A stretch of DNA of 64,000 nucleotides from Xylogone sp. PMI_703. Lineage: Eukaryota > Ascomycota > Leotiomycetes. The DNA lies in the NCBI GenBank assembly GCA_021399445.1, contig JAJTUQ010000008.1, positions 62,001 through 126,000 of the forward strand, in the 5' to 3' direction. The notes beneath the pieces are model-generated. The model saw nothing but the letters and a program-made list of their open reading frames with translations, was not told where the DNA came from and made no database searches. Positions within the stretch are counted from its first letter, which is position 1, and every line of letters starts with the position of its first letter. Made by a program: the position numbers and the translations under genes. Shown here in pieces: positions 1 to 11,434 of the stretch.

Positions 1-265
1 TAAACAGTTTCTTTCTCCTAAACAAAGAGAAGAGTAATGACTAGAATAATAAGCTTATCTTGACTATCTTTAAAAGTCTTTTGATCGATACGACAAGTTT
101 ATTGGAATAGAATAACGATTTCAATTCAACTACACATCTCTTCGCAGATATTTATAGACACTACTAGCCATGAATATACTGCCGTGCGCCTTTGTAAGCC
201 TACCACCTTCTGATGGCTAAATATCTATAAACAATGGAAACTAAAAGCGTCTATATGTAAACCCA

Positions 266-3208
266 TTACATCAAAGAGTATTCCGTCGAGGAATCGACGC
301 GGGGAGTTTTGGTTAGCTGAGAAGGAGGGACGAGAGCTAGAAGCTCCTTGGCACATGCGGAAGCTGTCCCTGCTGCGTAGGGCTGCCATTGCTTATTCTT
401 GTGAGAGTCCGCGTAATCACAAATTCCTCGGATGACCAAACAAGGGAAATTGTTCATCAGGCCTGCTGCTTCCATCTCAAAGCAGAGAACGTTGCCTAAG
501 TCCGTACTAATGTTGTCTCTGATTTTGCCATCTCTCATAACCTGGTTTCCGGAGGCAATTGTACCATAATGCACGACAACTGTCCGGTTCCCTCGAGATG
601 GACGTTGTACGAGGTAGTCTTGGTCGCATTCATCGCATGTTGAAGATCCAGCATGATTGTATGATGACTGAAACAAGTGATCAGGTCCTGATGGTTGCGA
701 TGAAAACTCCTTCATATCTCTGAACACAGAAAGCCGTCTATGAATGGCACCTGGATCCTGTAAAAGTTTAGATTTTAAATGGACTACAGCACTAAGAAGG
801 ACTGTGGGAGGCGCATTGAGGAACACATGTCGTTCAAATCCGCTGGGAGTGCTTTTCCCGAAATCGTACTGAACGACTCCACCGTGGGCTCCTTCTGGAT
901 GGCTTATAACAACATCACCTAGTCGAATGTCTGACTTTTCACTAGGAACGCCACCACCCACACCAACTAAAAGATAGAATATGAGAGAGGGAAATTTTGA
1001 TCGCATCCGATGTGCGACGGCTGCAGCAGAATTTGTCCCTGTTTGGCCACCGGGAAGGCATGCTAAAACAACATTGTGTACGCCGATACGACCCAGCTTA
1101 TAGATATCTCTATCATCCGTACTAAGTGGTAGGTCAGGATACTCTTCATCGAGCATCATCTCGGCAGCTGTCAATTCAATTGGAAGCGCACACACCCATC
1201 CGACTGTGTATTCCCCGGGATGTAAGTACCGAGATTGGACTGCTCTATGTGCCATTGAACGCACCACCGAACCATTCTCTCCTGAGTTGAGCGATGCCAT
1301 GGGCTCGATGACTTGTAGAGCACAAGTCCAGCCCATATCTCCCACAAGTCTTCCGAGGGGAGAAACGACATGTTTGTAAAGATACTCTCGGCGCTCTTGG
1401 ACATCATCCTTTGGCATATTCCGAAGTGTTTTAGTATCAAAACAGCTCCTCACTACATCTTTGTATGCTTTGACTACTGTTCCTCCCGAGTCAAAATCAA
1501 AATCTGGCCAGTTACTCCTTTTTAATGTTGTAACGCCTCTGGTATGGTCGTTATTCAACTTCGCTTGAAGGGATTGACTGGGCGTATCCATGCTATCATC
1601 GCTACTTACTCTGCCAATTTCCAAAAGAAGGATTCCTAAAGCGAGGATACGAGGGTAGCGGTGGATAATGGACCATGCATCGCAGTATTCTTCTAATTCT
1701 GGACCACGGCGATTGTTGAACTGGAAAGCGAAGCAAGGCCTACAAGCATATAGCTGGCCTTCCTGAATTTCACAGTCAATTTCGGGAGACTGTTCAATCA
1801 TAAAGTGAATGTTGTTGATAGTCCACTCTGTTTTCAGCCAATCCGAATCATACAGCTGCCAAACGGAACGAGCAATAATGTATGCAAGGATGATCTTCAT
1901 TTTCGTCGAAAGTCGTCGAGTACGAAACACCTGTGCGAGCGATACACTGGGCCCGGGAACAATGTGATGGTCAATTTCTTCAGCATCGTGCAACTGCCAT
2001 AAACTTCCAGCTTCCACTTTCAGGCATACACGCGCCTGCCCGTAGGATCCACCGAGTAGTTGGCAAAAATTTTTGGGTATTATACCTCTAGGTTGCTGTT
2101 TGTTTGCAGATGGACTTGGAAATTCATCAACTGAATCTGCGTTCTGGAGTCTCACAATTTAGGTTGAGTCGGTGCACTGTAGTATGATCAAACGTCAGCG
2201 TGAAACTTATTCTTACGGGACGCGAATATGCCGATACCTGGATACGTGTAATTGCAACTGTTGCCACTCCACGGGACCAAATAACCCCTGATATGCCACC
2301 TTGGAGTAGAACGCATCGAACAGAATGTGTTTGTCTCGTAAGGTATAACCACCGCGCAGCCTCAATCTTCCCAAATGGTGATTGGCCGTTCCCCGGAAAG
2401 CTTGCTGATAAGGGCAGGTGCACATTGAATAGCGCTGGAGTGTTTTGTATAAGCTAGCATTAAGCATCGATGGATAGTCGTCGGCAGACTCCGTCAGTTT
2501 TACTGCCTTGCCTTCTGGTAAGTCAACGGTCTCTGACTTCTCCGCTGTGGAATTCCGCGTAGGCTTTAGAAAGTGCTCGATGCTGAGGAAATAGCGCCTC
2601 ACTACTGGAGAGCCTGCAAACACACGAAGTCCGGGCCGTACTGTCTTTTCAGACACGCTGTGATGCGACTCGGCTTGAGATGTGAGTGCCCGAAGCACGC
2701 CAAAGGAAGGTGACACGCTTGGAGTATGGTATTCGGCGATGACGGAATCAGGACTTGCACACTTTGAGCTATTAGCCCCTTCCTCTAACTCTATGCATAT
2801 AACTGGGTCATATGAAGAACAGATATGAATCAAGTCTCTGACACATACAGTGCATATTGTTTCAAGCTGTGTGAGAAACCTTTTCAGCCTCCTACGGATG
2901 ACAGGCTGCTTGTCGGTCACTGGCCGATCTAGAAGCATGTACACTAGTAATAGACGTACAGAGAGCTGCCCAAGAATACTTTCGAATTTACCTGCTTTCT
3001 TCCTCTCGCGGGCTAGCCTCGACGCCTCAGACGAAACTCGCCTCGAGGCTAACCTTGCAAGCTCCCACCAATCTTCATATGATGCTTCCGTATCCGTATC
3101 CATCCAAATGGTGAAAGAGGATTCAATTAAATTTGAGAGGGCGGAGGTTAGATGGATACTTGCGACGGAGACTACGATAGAACGCACATTTCTAGGACAC
3201 GTGTGCAT
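266..3208 (-). CDS. DUF7580 domain - nucleoside phosphorylase-like domain fusion protein
   Basis: Two exons, 3208-2217 and 2150-266, joined by a 66-nt intron (donor GTAAGA at 2216, acceptor AG at 2152-2151). The joined frame is 2877 nt, about 958 codons with no stop. The middle (roughly residues 200-610) looks like the fungal DUF7580 domain: a helical region with ARSVWQLYDSDWL, then NIHFM, then a C-terminal block ending HVVSPLGRLVGDM. From about residue 645 to the end is a purine/uridine phosphorylase fold: VGWVCALPIEL start, glycine-rich VGVGGGVP, GTIASGNQVMRD, the conserved EMEAAG motif and GICDYADSHK. In fungi this phosphorylase domain often sits in NLR-like proteins of non-self recognition; here no NB-ARC, NACHT or repeat domain is present. 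The start is uncertain: ATG codons at 3208 or 3103 are possible, and the frame is open to 3328. Enzyme activity versus signalling role is unknown. Confidence 0.8.
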
Positions 3209-3365
3209 GATTGTGGGGATGAGATATAACGATGAGGCTGAGATCAAGTGGCCCGGCGAGCCTTGCTTCCGAGTACGCTCAGTCTCATCATTCCTCTGAC
3301 CTTCCCCACCATCAGTATATCCACACATTTATGCATCAAATTCAATCAGCTTAACATTTCTAATT
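3209..3365. promoter_or_regulatory. short divergent promoter region
   Basis: About 160 bp separate the proposed starts of the minus-strand DUF7580-phosphorylase gene and the plus-strand C2H2 gene. Both promoters must overlap here or lie inside the neighbouring 5' ends. No specific binding site is recognised. The exact limits depend on the uncertain start of the minus-strand gene. Confidence 0.3.
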
Positions 3366-5444
3366 ATGGCCATACCAAATATATATGCGGCAACGGTGGC
3401 CTGCCGCCTGGCTTTCGAGCAATGCACCGGTTTACCGGCCTTGATGAAGCAGGAGTGGGCTGAAAATCGACTGGCAGACTTCAACTTATGGGCTGCAAGA
3501 GTCGGAGCTTCTGGCAAACACGAGGCATCCTTAGATAATCGCCTAGCTATGGAGCAAGAGGTGCGTGGCGTGGTCATCAACCTTCTTGTCACCCTTTGCA
3601 ATCTTGTCCAACAATGCGTAGAAATGGGTAATTTATTTATATCGATTTTACATTCGATATCTCTGCTGCTAATGTAAATTTCCAGGTGAAAGGGAAGATA
3701 TCAACCAAGGTCTAGATCCAATGACCACTGAAGAAACCGAACTAGAACTTGTGCCGGCTGGTGACGATGAAATGGACTTGGATCAAGATCTGGTTTTCAG
3801 GTCTATGTCACCATGGTCTGACGCATCCAGTTCCGAGTCCCGGGACGAAATAGTATATAGTCCTACAGAAAGGCATCCGCCTTTAAAGGAAGCCATGGCC
3901 AACGTAGAGACAGTGTTGGATCAGCTACCGAGACTAACTGGGGCTATTCAAAAATCGGGTACAGCAGCACAGTTACAGAAAGCTGATTCCAAGTTCGATC
4001 CAGTAGCTCACGAAGATTTGAGGTCATACCTGAAGCTTATAATCCTCAGTCGCTTGTCTGATTTGGAGAAGTGGCGGAAAGATACAGCAAATTGGAGTAG
4101 CTCGGATATCTTACTGAATTTTAGCTTCGATGACACCCAATTAACCGCTATCCAAAGGCGTCTGATAAATGCAAATCTTCGACGGCGTAATCGGTTTATA
4201 TATGCCCAAAGACACTCCTTAAGGCTAGCCGCTGAACCTGACACAGCGATGACGATGATCGCAGAGCCTTACAACGAGCAACTAGATTCACTCAACACGC
4301 AAACACGATCTTTCACACCGATCAACGCTTTAGCCTCAATGAAGGGAAGTCAAACGCCAAACGAAGGGTCACCTGTAAATCCTGACGACTACACGACTGA
4401 TACCACAACATCCGTCACCAGAGGCGACATCATTCATAATAGTCAACGACACGATACCCCATCGCGACAGGCAGGAACGCAAGTTTCCGCCACAGCATTG
4501 AAAATTACATATCCTCATGCTCCAAACGTCAAAGATGGTCTCAGGAGCTTCAAATGCCCGTGTTGCTGCCAAATTCTCCCCACCATGTTCCTAGAGCGCA
4601 GTCGTTGGAAGTACGCAAGCTCTTCTCCAAAGTCACTATATTTCTAACTGGAGACAGAAGACATATTGCCGAAGATTTATGCCCTTATACCTGTCCATTG
4701 GGAGGTTGTCCCGCGCCGAACCAGATGTATGTCTCACGTTTATATTGGACAAATCATATCCGGAATAACCATGCCACTTTCAAATATTGGCAATGTATTA
4801 TTTGCGAGGGAGAACAAAGATTCACAGAAGTTGATAGCTTCTTGGAGCATACGAAAAACAAACACGGAAGCGTGATAACCGACGATCAAGCTTCAATATT
4901 GGAAGAAATTTCATTCTACACGGGCCCCCGCGACCTTGCTGAGTGCCCTTTATGTTCTTGGGCTAATAGTCAAAAGTTTCTTGATCAAGACGCCCTCTTA
5001 AACCATGTTGCCGAACATGTGCACCTGTTTTCACTTATGTCCCTTCCCTGGCACCACTCAAAGAATGAGGATCACCCTCAGGATTCTACTAAGAAGGTGG
5101 ATGAATGGTTTAAACGCTGGCCAACTCTTGAACAGGGTTTTGAGTATAAACCTATTTCGATTGCTGGGCAAAACAGTTCCCAAAATTCTTCCACTAGGGC
5201 GGATTATAATGAGTATTTCGATAAGAATGATTATTTCGCCGACGATTCGAATTATTCTTCTGCTGCTGATCCTGATACCAGCAGTGTAGCCAGTAGTGTG
5301 TACGTCGTAATTACTGCAGTAATCTCACTCCTCATTACGCACTGCAGTACAGATCCCCCTCCAGAATACGCACTGAATAGCACTGCAGTAATATGTCATC
5401 CAAGAAATACATACGGTGTAATACAGTATAATTACGCTGTATGA
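3366..5444 (+). CDS. C2H2-type zinc-finger protein, 3' end formed by hAT DNA
   Basis: Three exons, 3366-3627, 3686-4610 and 4658-5444, total 1974 nt with no stop. The introns are 58 nt (3628-3685) and 47 nt (4611-4657, branch CTAACTG). The N-terminus has the LADFNLWAARVGASGK block seen in many fungal proteins that pair it with C2H2 fingers or NACHT domains. The second exon encodes a low-complexity acidic stretch, then KCPCCCQ. Splicing then gives ERSRWKRHIAEDLCPYTC, followed by CPLGGC...H..H, CIICEG...H..H and CPLC...H..H finger-like units. The last exon enters the left end of hAT element 1 at 5282, so about 54 C-terminal residues and the stop codon come from transposon sequence. A nuclear or regulatory role is likely but unproven. 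Confidence 0.75.
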
Positions 5445-5505
5445 TTACACGTGATCACGCGTGACTCATTCTCCAATCCTTTTATCTACTCCTGCATCCC
5501 TCCTC

Positions 5506-7715
5506 CTATTCTTCTATTAGCTCGTCTAACTCAAATGCTTCCACCTTATACCAGGACCGCAAGCATTCTAAAGCTTCAATCACCTTTACTGAAAGCTTAT
5601 TACGGCGATCAGTAATAGTAATTTTACAGGATGAAAACATACGCTCAGGCCCTGCACTCATGGCAGGAATGGAGAGTAAGTTCAGAGCCATCTTACTTAA
5701 GTTAGGGTATATAGCTTGCTGCTCAGCTGCTAACCACCAATCCCTTGCATCCTCGAAATCGTGGTGCGGCGGCGATTCGCAATATCGAGTATATTCGTCC
5801 TGGTATACAGTAGTAGGCACCTTTGCTTTTAATGAACTCTTCCACTCGGTGAACTTGTTTGGCATGCCTGCACTTGTAATCTTACTTGCACTTGTACTTG
5901 TGCTTGCTCGAAGAGGAGCATGCGAAGAAGTATGGACTGGAAGCCTATCCAGTCCTGCAGCTGCATACTTCTCTTCCCACAGGCCTTGTAGAGCAGCCTT
6001 AGCTGGGCCCCACCACTCACGCATCCAGTGCTCCTCAATGTATTGCCACTTATAAGCTGGATGGAGGACAAGCGCACCCACGTACACTGGTGTCTCGCCG
6101 GTAAGAGTATAGTATTTATCCAGCTTTGCCCAGCCAGAATTGATACAAGTACTCATTACTGGGTCATCCTTGTATTGAGTTTTGCCATCTTCATATTGTT
6201 GAAGGATAAAATCTAGGGCAGGGAGTACCTCATCAAGGGTATTTCGGTTTGACTCTAAAGCCTTCGTCGTGTGCGCGAGGCTTGTAAGAAAGCTCTTAAT
6301 CTAGTATAAAGATTAGTAGACAAAATCGGGAGGAAAAGGAAGGCGTTTACATTAGTCAAATGAGTCCAATCCTCAGCTAAGAGTCGATCTAAATTGAGCT
6401 CCTTCTCAGGATATTGCTCAAAAAATCGATCTATTGCCTTCTGTAAGGAAATAGCTTCACCGAGCATCTTGTCCCAAGAGTTCCATCTTGTGCTGTTATC
6501 TCTCGCAATACTTCTGCCCCTTGAGATAGTTCTCCATTGCCTATTTCGCTGTGGCGTACGTCCAATGTAAGTGACAAAGTTGTGAAGCTTGCCAAGGGGT
6601 CCTAGCTTTCTCCAGTTGTTTATTTCATTTTGAGTAATCTCATCAGCTTCAGCTTGATCGCCAAATAAGAAAGATTGCGCAGACAAGTTAATAATATGGC
6701 CAATACATCGGATCCGCTGGTGCTTCGCATTATAATTGATATTCCAGGTATCGTATGCCACTATGAAAATGAGTACAGTTAAGTACTAGAGCATTCTTAT
6801 ACTTACAATCCTCAAATTCTCGCATCATCGTATCGTTATTCTTGGCATTGTCCATCTGTATATAACCTAGCTTGTTACCAATTCCCCAGTCCTCTACTAC
6901 TTCTTGTAGGTATTTAGCAAGATTTTCCCCTGAGTGTTCTTCCTCAACATCAACAAGTGCCAGCGTGGCATCCTCAAGCTGGCCATCTTCGGAGATATAA
7001 TGTCCAACAAATCCTAAGATTGGTAGGCAGTTTGGTGAGTCCAGAGGTCACAGCTAATGTGAATATCTGTACGAGCACTATGAAGTCTAGACTTTATCTG
7101 TTCTTTCATAGTGTTGAACTGGCGTAGGACCCAGTGAGTGATTGTTGTATGAGAGGCAGGGAGCCAAGTATCAATATCGTCATTGATATAGTTGAGAAGG
7201 TCCCGAAACTCGGAGCACTCACCTAGACGAAGTGGAAGGTGGCAGGCTGTAAGGAACTTAATATACAAGACTTCAAGGTGGCCACCATCAAGTGAATGAC
7301 CATCACTACTGCTGGTGTTAAGTTTTCGGCGCTTAAAGGGCTGGTTCTGAGAGAGCTCAAAAGCGTGCTCAATAGACCTCTGACGCTTTGCCGAAATATT
7401 CTCCCGAGAGGACTTCTCAGTCTTTTCATGTTTCTCAAGAAGGTGCCTCTTGATACAGCTATTGCCGCCATTTGTAGCATATGTCTTCGAGCAATACTTA
7501 CAACGCCACTCCTCCTTACCAGAGCTGTTGTAGTATTTGGCTTCAGGGTCCTCGTCTGGCATATGCTTGAAGACCCAGCATGTTCGTGGCCTACGAGTAA
7601 CCGGAGTTGATTCGGGCGATGATGAGGTAGGCCCCGCCAAGTCTGACGAGGAGGTAGAAGGACTCTCCGGAACTGAATAGTGAGAGGATGAATCAGATAC
7701 ATCATGGGAGGACAT
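5506..7715 (-). pseudogene. hAT transposase, one frameshift
   Basis: Three exons, 7715-6807, 6760-6351 and 6300-5506, with introns of 46 and 50 nt. Their length is 2114 nt, one short of a multiple of three. Exon 1 has a BED zinc finger (CKYCSKTYATNGG...KRHLLEKH) and the start of the RNase-H-like core (HISCDLW). A single base is missing just after this DLWT motif near 7040; the following PNCLPILGFVGHY continues in another frame. Exon 2 has KLGYIQMDNA (at the end of exon 1), CIGHIINLSAQSF and DNSTRWNSWDKM. Exon 3 ends in the hAT dimerisation region (YPNLSKMALNLLSIP, SAGPERMFSS, DRRNKLS). The copy therefore cannot make full-length transposase unless the base loss is a sequencing error. Confidence 0.85.
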
Positions 7716-8477
7716 TTTAAAAGGGGTAAGTTACGTTTGCTTAGAAGTACATAAAAGTAAAGTTAGGAGAAAATATAAGAATAGGGGTATTTATACCTAA
7801 AGATGTAGTGATTACACTAATCTGGTGATTTGGTTTTCGCTTAAAAAATCAACCAATACCAAAATGCAAACTTTTCCGGAGTGTCGGATATCATAAAAGG
7901 TTGATATAGAAAAATATAAAAAAATATATTTGAAAGAGAAAAGGCGAAGCTTTGATACTTTTTACCCCGAAAGATGTTTGGTGCAATTGAGCATTATTGT
8001 GTTGGTGTTTGAACTTAGAACTAGAGATTATATAGGATTTTCAATACTAACTTCATAGTTTTATATTGTAAATGTAATTTTTGTCTTAAAACGATAAACA
8101 ATAACTTAAATGAAAGCTGTAACTCTATATATCATAAATATAGACTTTATTTTATGTCAGAATAAGAATTATTGTTTGAGTTAGCTAATTAACTAAAGCG
8201 CTGTATTACCACTGTATTGCCAATATCTAATGCAGTGCTTTACTCAATACGGTAATTGAAAGCGATTTTTAGAATTTAACCTCTATGCTAATTAACTCAG
8301 CCCAATATGATCTTAAACTATAAAAAATATTATCACGAAGTTGATACAGTACTCCATTCTCTTAAAAGTATTAATATAAATAACCGTTTAAGCATTGTAA
8401 ATTTTGTTAAGTGGGTAGGTTGGGGTGATTTAAGGTGTGGTCATAGCTGTGTGGGAATTTTTGGGAGGAGTTGAGTC

Positions 8478-8612
8478 ACGTTACTTTATACGGTACGGTA
8501 TCGTGTGCACGCATACGGCGAAAAATACACCGTGCTAACCGTACGGTGCAAGACCCCGGATCCTGTATTTTTACGGCTGACCGTACGGTGCTACTACCGT
8601 ACGGTACGGTAA
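8478..8612. repeat. hAT1 subterminal CCGTACGGT repeats
   Basis: At least three copies of CCGTACGGT or close variants (near 8537, 8579 and 8596, plus TACGGTACGGTAT near 8487) lie in both orientations just inside the right inverted repeat of hAT1. Such clustered short motifs at hAT ends are usually transposase-binding sites. The left end of the element lacks a comparable cluster. Confidence 0.6.
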
Positions 8613-8756
8613 TTACTGCAGTAATACGATACCGTTTATACTACTGGCTACACTGATTAGGATCTACCTTATATTAAGGCTCAGAACCTTACTTCAGCCT
8701 GATTTTGAGCCTTAACGCCATGTACTATTAGTGCTAATGGTGTAAAACTGATAGTG

Positions 8757-8816
8757 CAGTTCGAGTTCTACACCACACTATCAGTACAGTTCAAGTCTTA
8801 CACTACACTATTGACA
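8757..8816. repeat. two 30-bp diverged tandem units
   Basis: Units at 8757-8786 and 8787-8816 both begin CAGTTC and share the ACAC(C/T)ACACTAT core (about 22 of 30 positions). The second unit overlaps the stop codon of the neighbouring Zn2Cys6 regulator, so its 3' end and last codons lie in repeat sequence. Confidence 0.5.
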
Positions 8817-11434
8817 TGCCTGCTTCCGTCTTAGCCGGGGAAGAGCGTCGACGACGAACTACATCGTAAAAGCATACTAGGATATCCAGCAGTCGGCAAG
8901 CCTGCTCGTCTTCCGCTGAGGAATATTTCATGATATTGATTGCGGTGTTGATTGATAGATTGGCCGTAGGGTCTCGAGCAACTGGGCTGAACTGGTTCGA
9001 AAGGGTGATAAGAGTTGCCGCAAAAAGAAAGTACCTGTGTCTTGTTCAGATATTTAAACTCAAATAAGAGATGATAAAAACTTACAAGATGAAAGGGTTT
9101 CTACGAGGAAGATACTGGGCCTCGCGAGCCTTTTGCACCAATGCAATACTCCGGCCACTTGCACGGACACAAGCCTCCGCGAAACTCTCCATCCTTGAAC
9201 TTCATTTCTGCTTTTGTGAGTTTTCTTCCCTTTCTTGACTCAGCAAGAAGACAAAGAACGGCCGGGTAAGTAGTATGATCGAATGGTAATAGAACATATT
9301 CGCATGAAGGATAGCAATTCCTTGACTTGCGTTGGCCACTTCCAGTTGACATGATCTTAATGTTGGATCCAAGGCCTGCTCCCAGCCTTTACACTGTTCT
9401 GCAATCTCCTGTGCGAGTTTAGTTGATATTTTCCCATTAGAGTAAACCTTTTGCAAAATTCGTCCCACGATGTGACATGTTCTGACACAAGCTTGAAGGC
9501 CTGGAGAATCCGTGGCTCTGATATAGGTGGCGGCGGAAAGTTTATCCTGCTCCTGATGTGATAGCTTTTCATGGGCCGTGAGCAGGCTTTCCGAATAATC
9601 GTCTTCGTGAATCGCAGTGGGCCTGCCCAAGGAGGCAGAGAGGAATCGATCGAGGATGAAAAGGGTCCGCCACAGGTTCCTTCGTACGATCTGGTCTGGA
9701 GGGCTAAAAATAAGCAGAGTTTCTTCCTTATGAAGGCCAAGTGCAAAAGCAGAACGGACAGCCATGCCTATAATCATGTTAAAGAGTAAGTTTAATTATA
9801 GTTAATAGATTGTCTGACCATAATATGCATAAGCAGTATTCCGTTTTGAGATTGCCAGCATATATACTGTCATGAGTGCTAGGGCTTGGATAGACCAGAA
9901 TCCTGCATCCTCAAATCCCGTTGCCAGAGGGTCACTAAGACTCTTGGCATTCAAATAGAACACGTAAGATCGATCTATGCTTCCGGCTTTGAGTTTCTGA
10001 ATAATTGCATCTTCAGGCGTCCCAGGCACCGGTGCCGCCATCAGAAGGCCAATAGCAAGTGTGAGGTGAAAAAGACATAGCCACGATGGATCAACACTAA
10101 GCGGATCTGCGTAACAAGTTTTCATAGTACAGATAAACTCATTGCGATCAAAGACTTCGAGAAGACCATTAGTCTGTTGTTGATTAGTTTAGAACTTAGC
10201 AGTTAGCTTGACAGGCTCACGTTGATAAAGTACGACTGAAGTAGAACATGCGCGGTTTGCTTGTCAGGAAGAAGATGTGTCTGGTGTAAGTCTGCTGGTA
10301 ACGTAATTAAAGGTTCCACGATTCTGTGCCTTTCAGTATCTGAAGTAAAAGGGGAAGGGCCCGCCGCATTCTCAATGATCATCCTTATTAGTTGTAAATA
10401 TGACAAGGCAGCAGAATCACCAAGATATACTAAATAAAAGAGATCTTAGTGTCTATATTGTGTAACGCACTGATATCAAAACTGAAAAGCGGGGAGTGCT
10501 GCTTGCGTACACAGTCTTCCAGTAGGATCTTGTAGCATGCGGGGAGCTCCGTATAAGACAGCTTCTTCCTCCTTTTCATCCGTAACTGGAGAAGCAAGTT
10601 CTGTAGCCTCTTTGCTAACCTTATCCTCAATATCGTTGGTCTCCCTCGCAGGATCAGATGCAACCCTAGCAACAGGGGTCTGGGGTCTACGGCTCTCAGC
10701 CGGACTAGCTGTGCGTTGAATTGGCGCTGCTTGTCGTCCAGCGGTCCGCGATCTATAAGATACGGGACTCAATGGCAAGGGCTTGGTGGGCCGGTTTAAG
10801 GAGGAAGCAGGATGTGCTAGCATCTGACGCTTGGGAGAAGGCTCTTGCGAATCTGAATCGTCCTCAGATGTCAGGACATAACTGCAGATGAGGTTGCGAT
10901 TGAGACAAGAGCTGCATGGGTATAAGTCGTTACACTTTGGTAAAGCATTAGTTAGCAGAAGAGTTCTACTCAGCTCAAGTTTGGCAGCTGAACGGGCATT
11001 GTGCGTTATGCCATGCTTGGTCTGTAAGTACCACCCCAAGGCACAAGGTGCACCAAATCGAATCATGTCAGGGAACGGAGTCTAGAGAGAGGTAAAGATA
11101 TAGACAATATTTATTGAATGCTAGGTTCTGCTATAATCTCGGGTATGATAGGACACTCTTCAGATGAAGTCTGAAACGAGATAAATGAACCATTGCCGTC
11201 TCTTACGAGTGATAATAACATCCATTGAATAAGAAGTATCATAAATAGATACACATGCAAAGCAGAAGTCAACGAGGAAGAGAGGACCTGGACTACAAGA
11301 TTGGAAAGTTGATAATAAAAAGAAAGAAAAAATAACAAATCCAGAGCACTGACCTTCTGCTTCTTCCTCTTGCAATTCTGGCACGCATGAGCAGTTCTCT
11401 TGCGCAGGGCGGGGTCGACCTTAGCATGTGTCAT
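8803..11434 (-). CDS. Zn2Cys6 transcription factor, one in-frame stop
   Basis: Six exons: 11434-11354, 10934-10511, 10429-10221, 10173-9819, 9767-9086 and 9034-8803, total 1983 nt (661 codons). Introns are 419, 81, 47, 51 and 51 nt. The first splice joins CQNCKRKKQK to CNDLYPCSSC to complete a C-x2-C-x6-C-x5-C-x2-C-x6-C cluster. A linker follows, then the fungal-specific transcription factor domain (GMAVRSAFALGLHKEET, RRNLWRTLFILDRFLS). A TGA at 9204-9202 interrupts exon 5. The frame continues with family-like sequence (SFAEACVRASGRSIALVQ), through the last intron, to NIMKYSSAEDEQ. The stop could be a real nonsense change (CGA to TGA) or a sequencing error. No known regulon can be assigned. 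Confidence 0.8.

Larger units (their letters stand above)
5282..8655. mobile_element. hAT-type DNA transposon 1
   Basis: A 3.4-kb element is bounded by inverted repeats: CAGTGTAGCCAGTAGT at 5282 and its complement ending at 8655 (16/16). Both ends also carry an ATTACTGCAGTAAT palindrome a little further in. The right end has several copies of CCGTACGGT, as expected of hAT subterminal transposase-binding sites. It encodes a BED-finger/hAT transposase on the minus strand. The 8 bp next to the two ends (GATACCAG and ATTAGGAT) do not match, so a clean target duplication is not visible; decay or rearrangement of one flank is possible. Confidence 0.85.
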
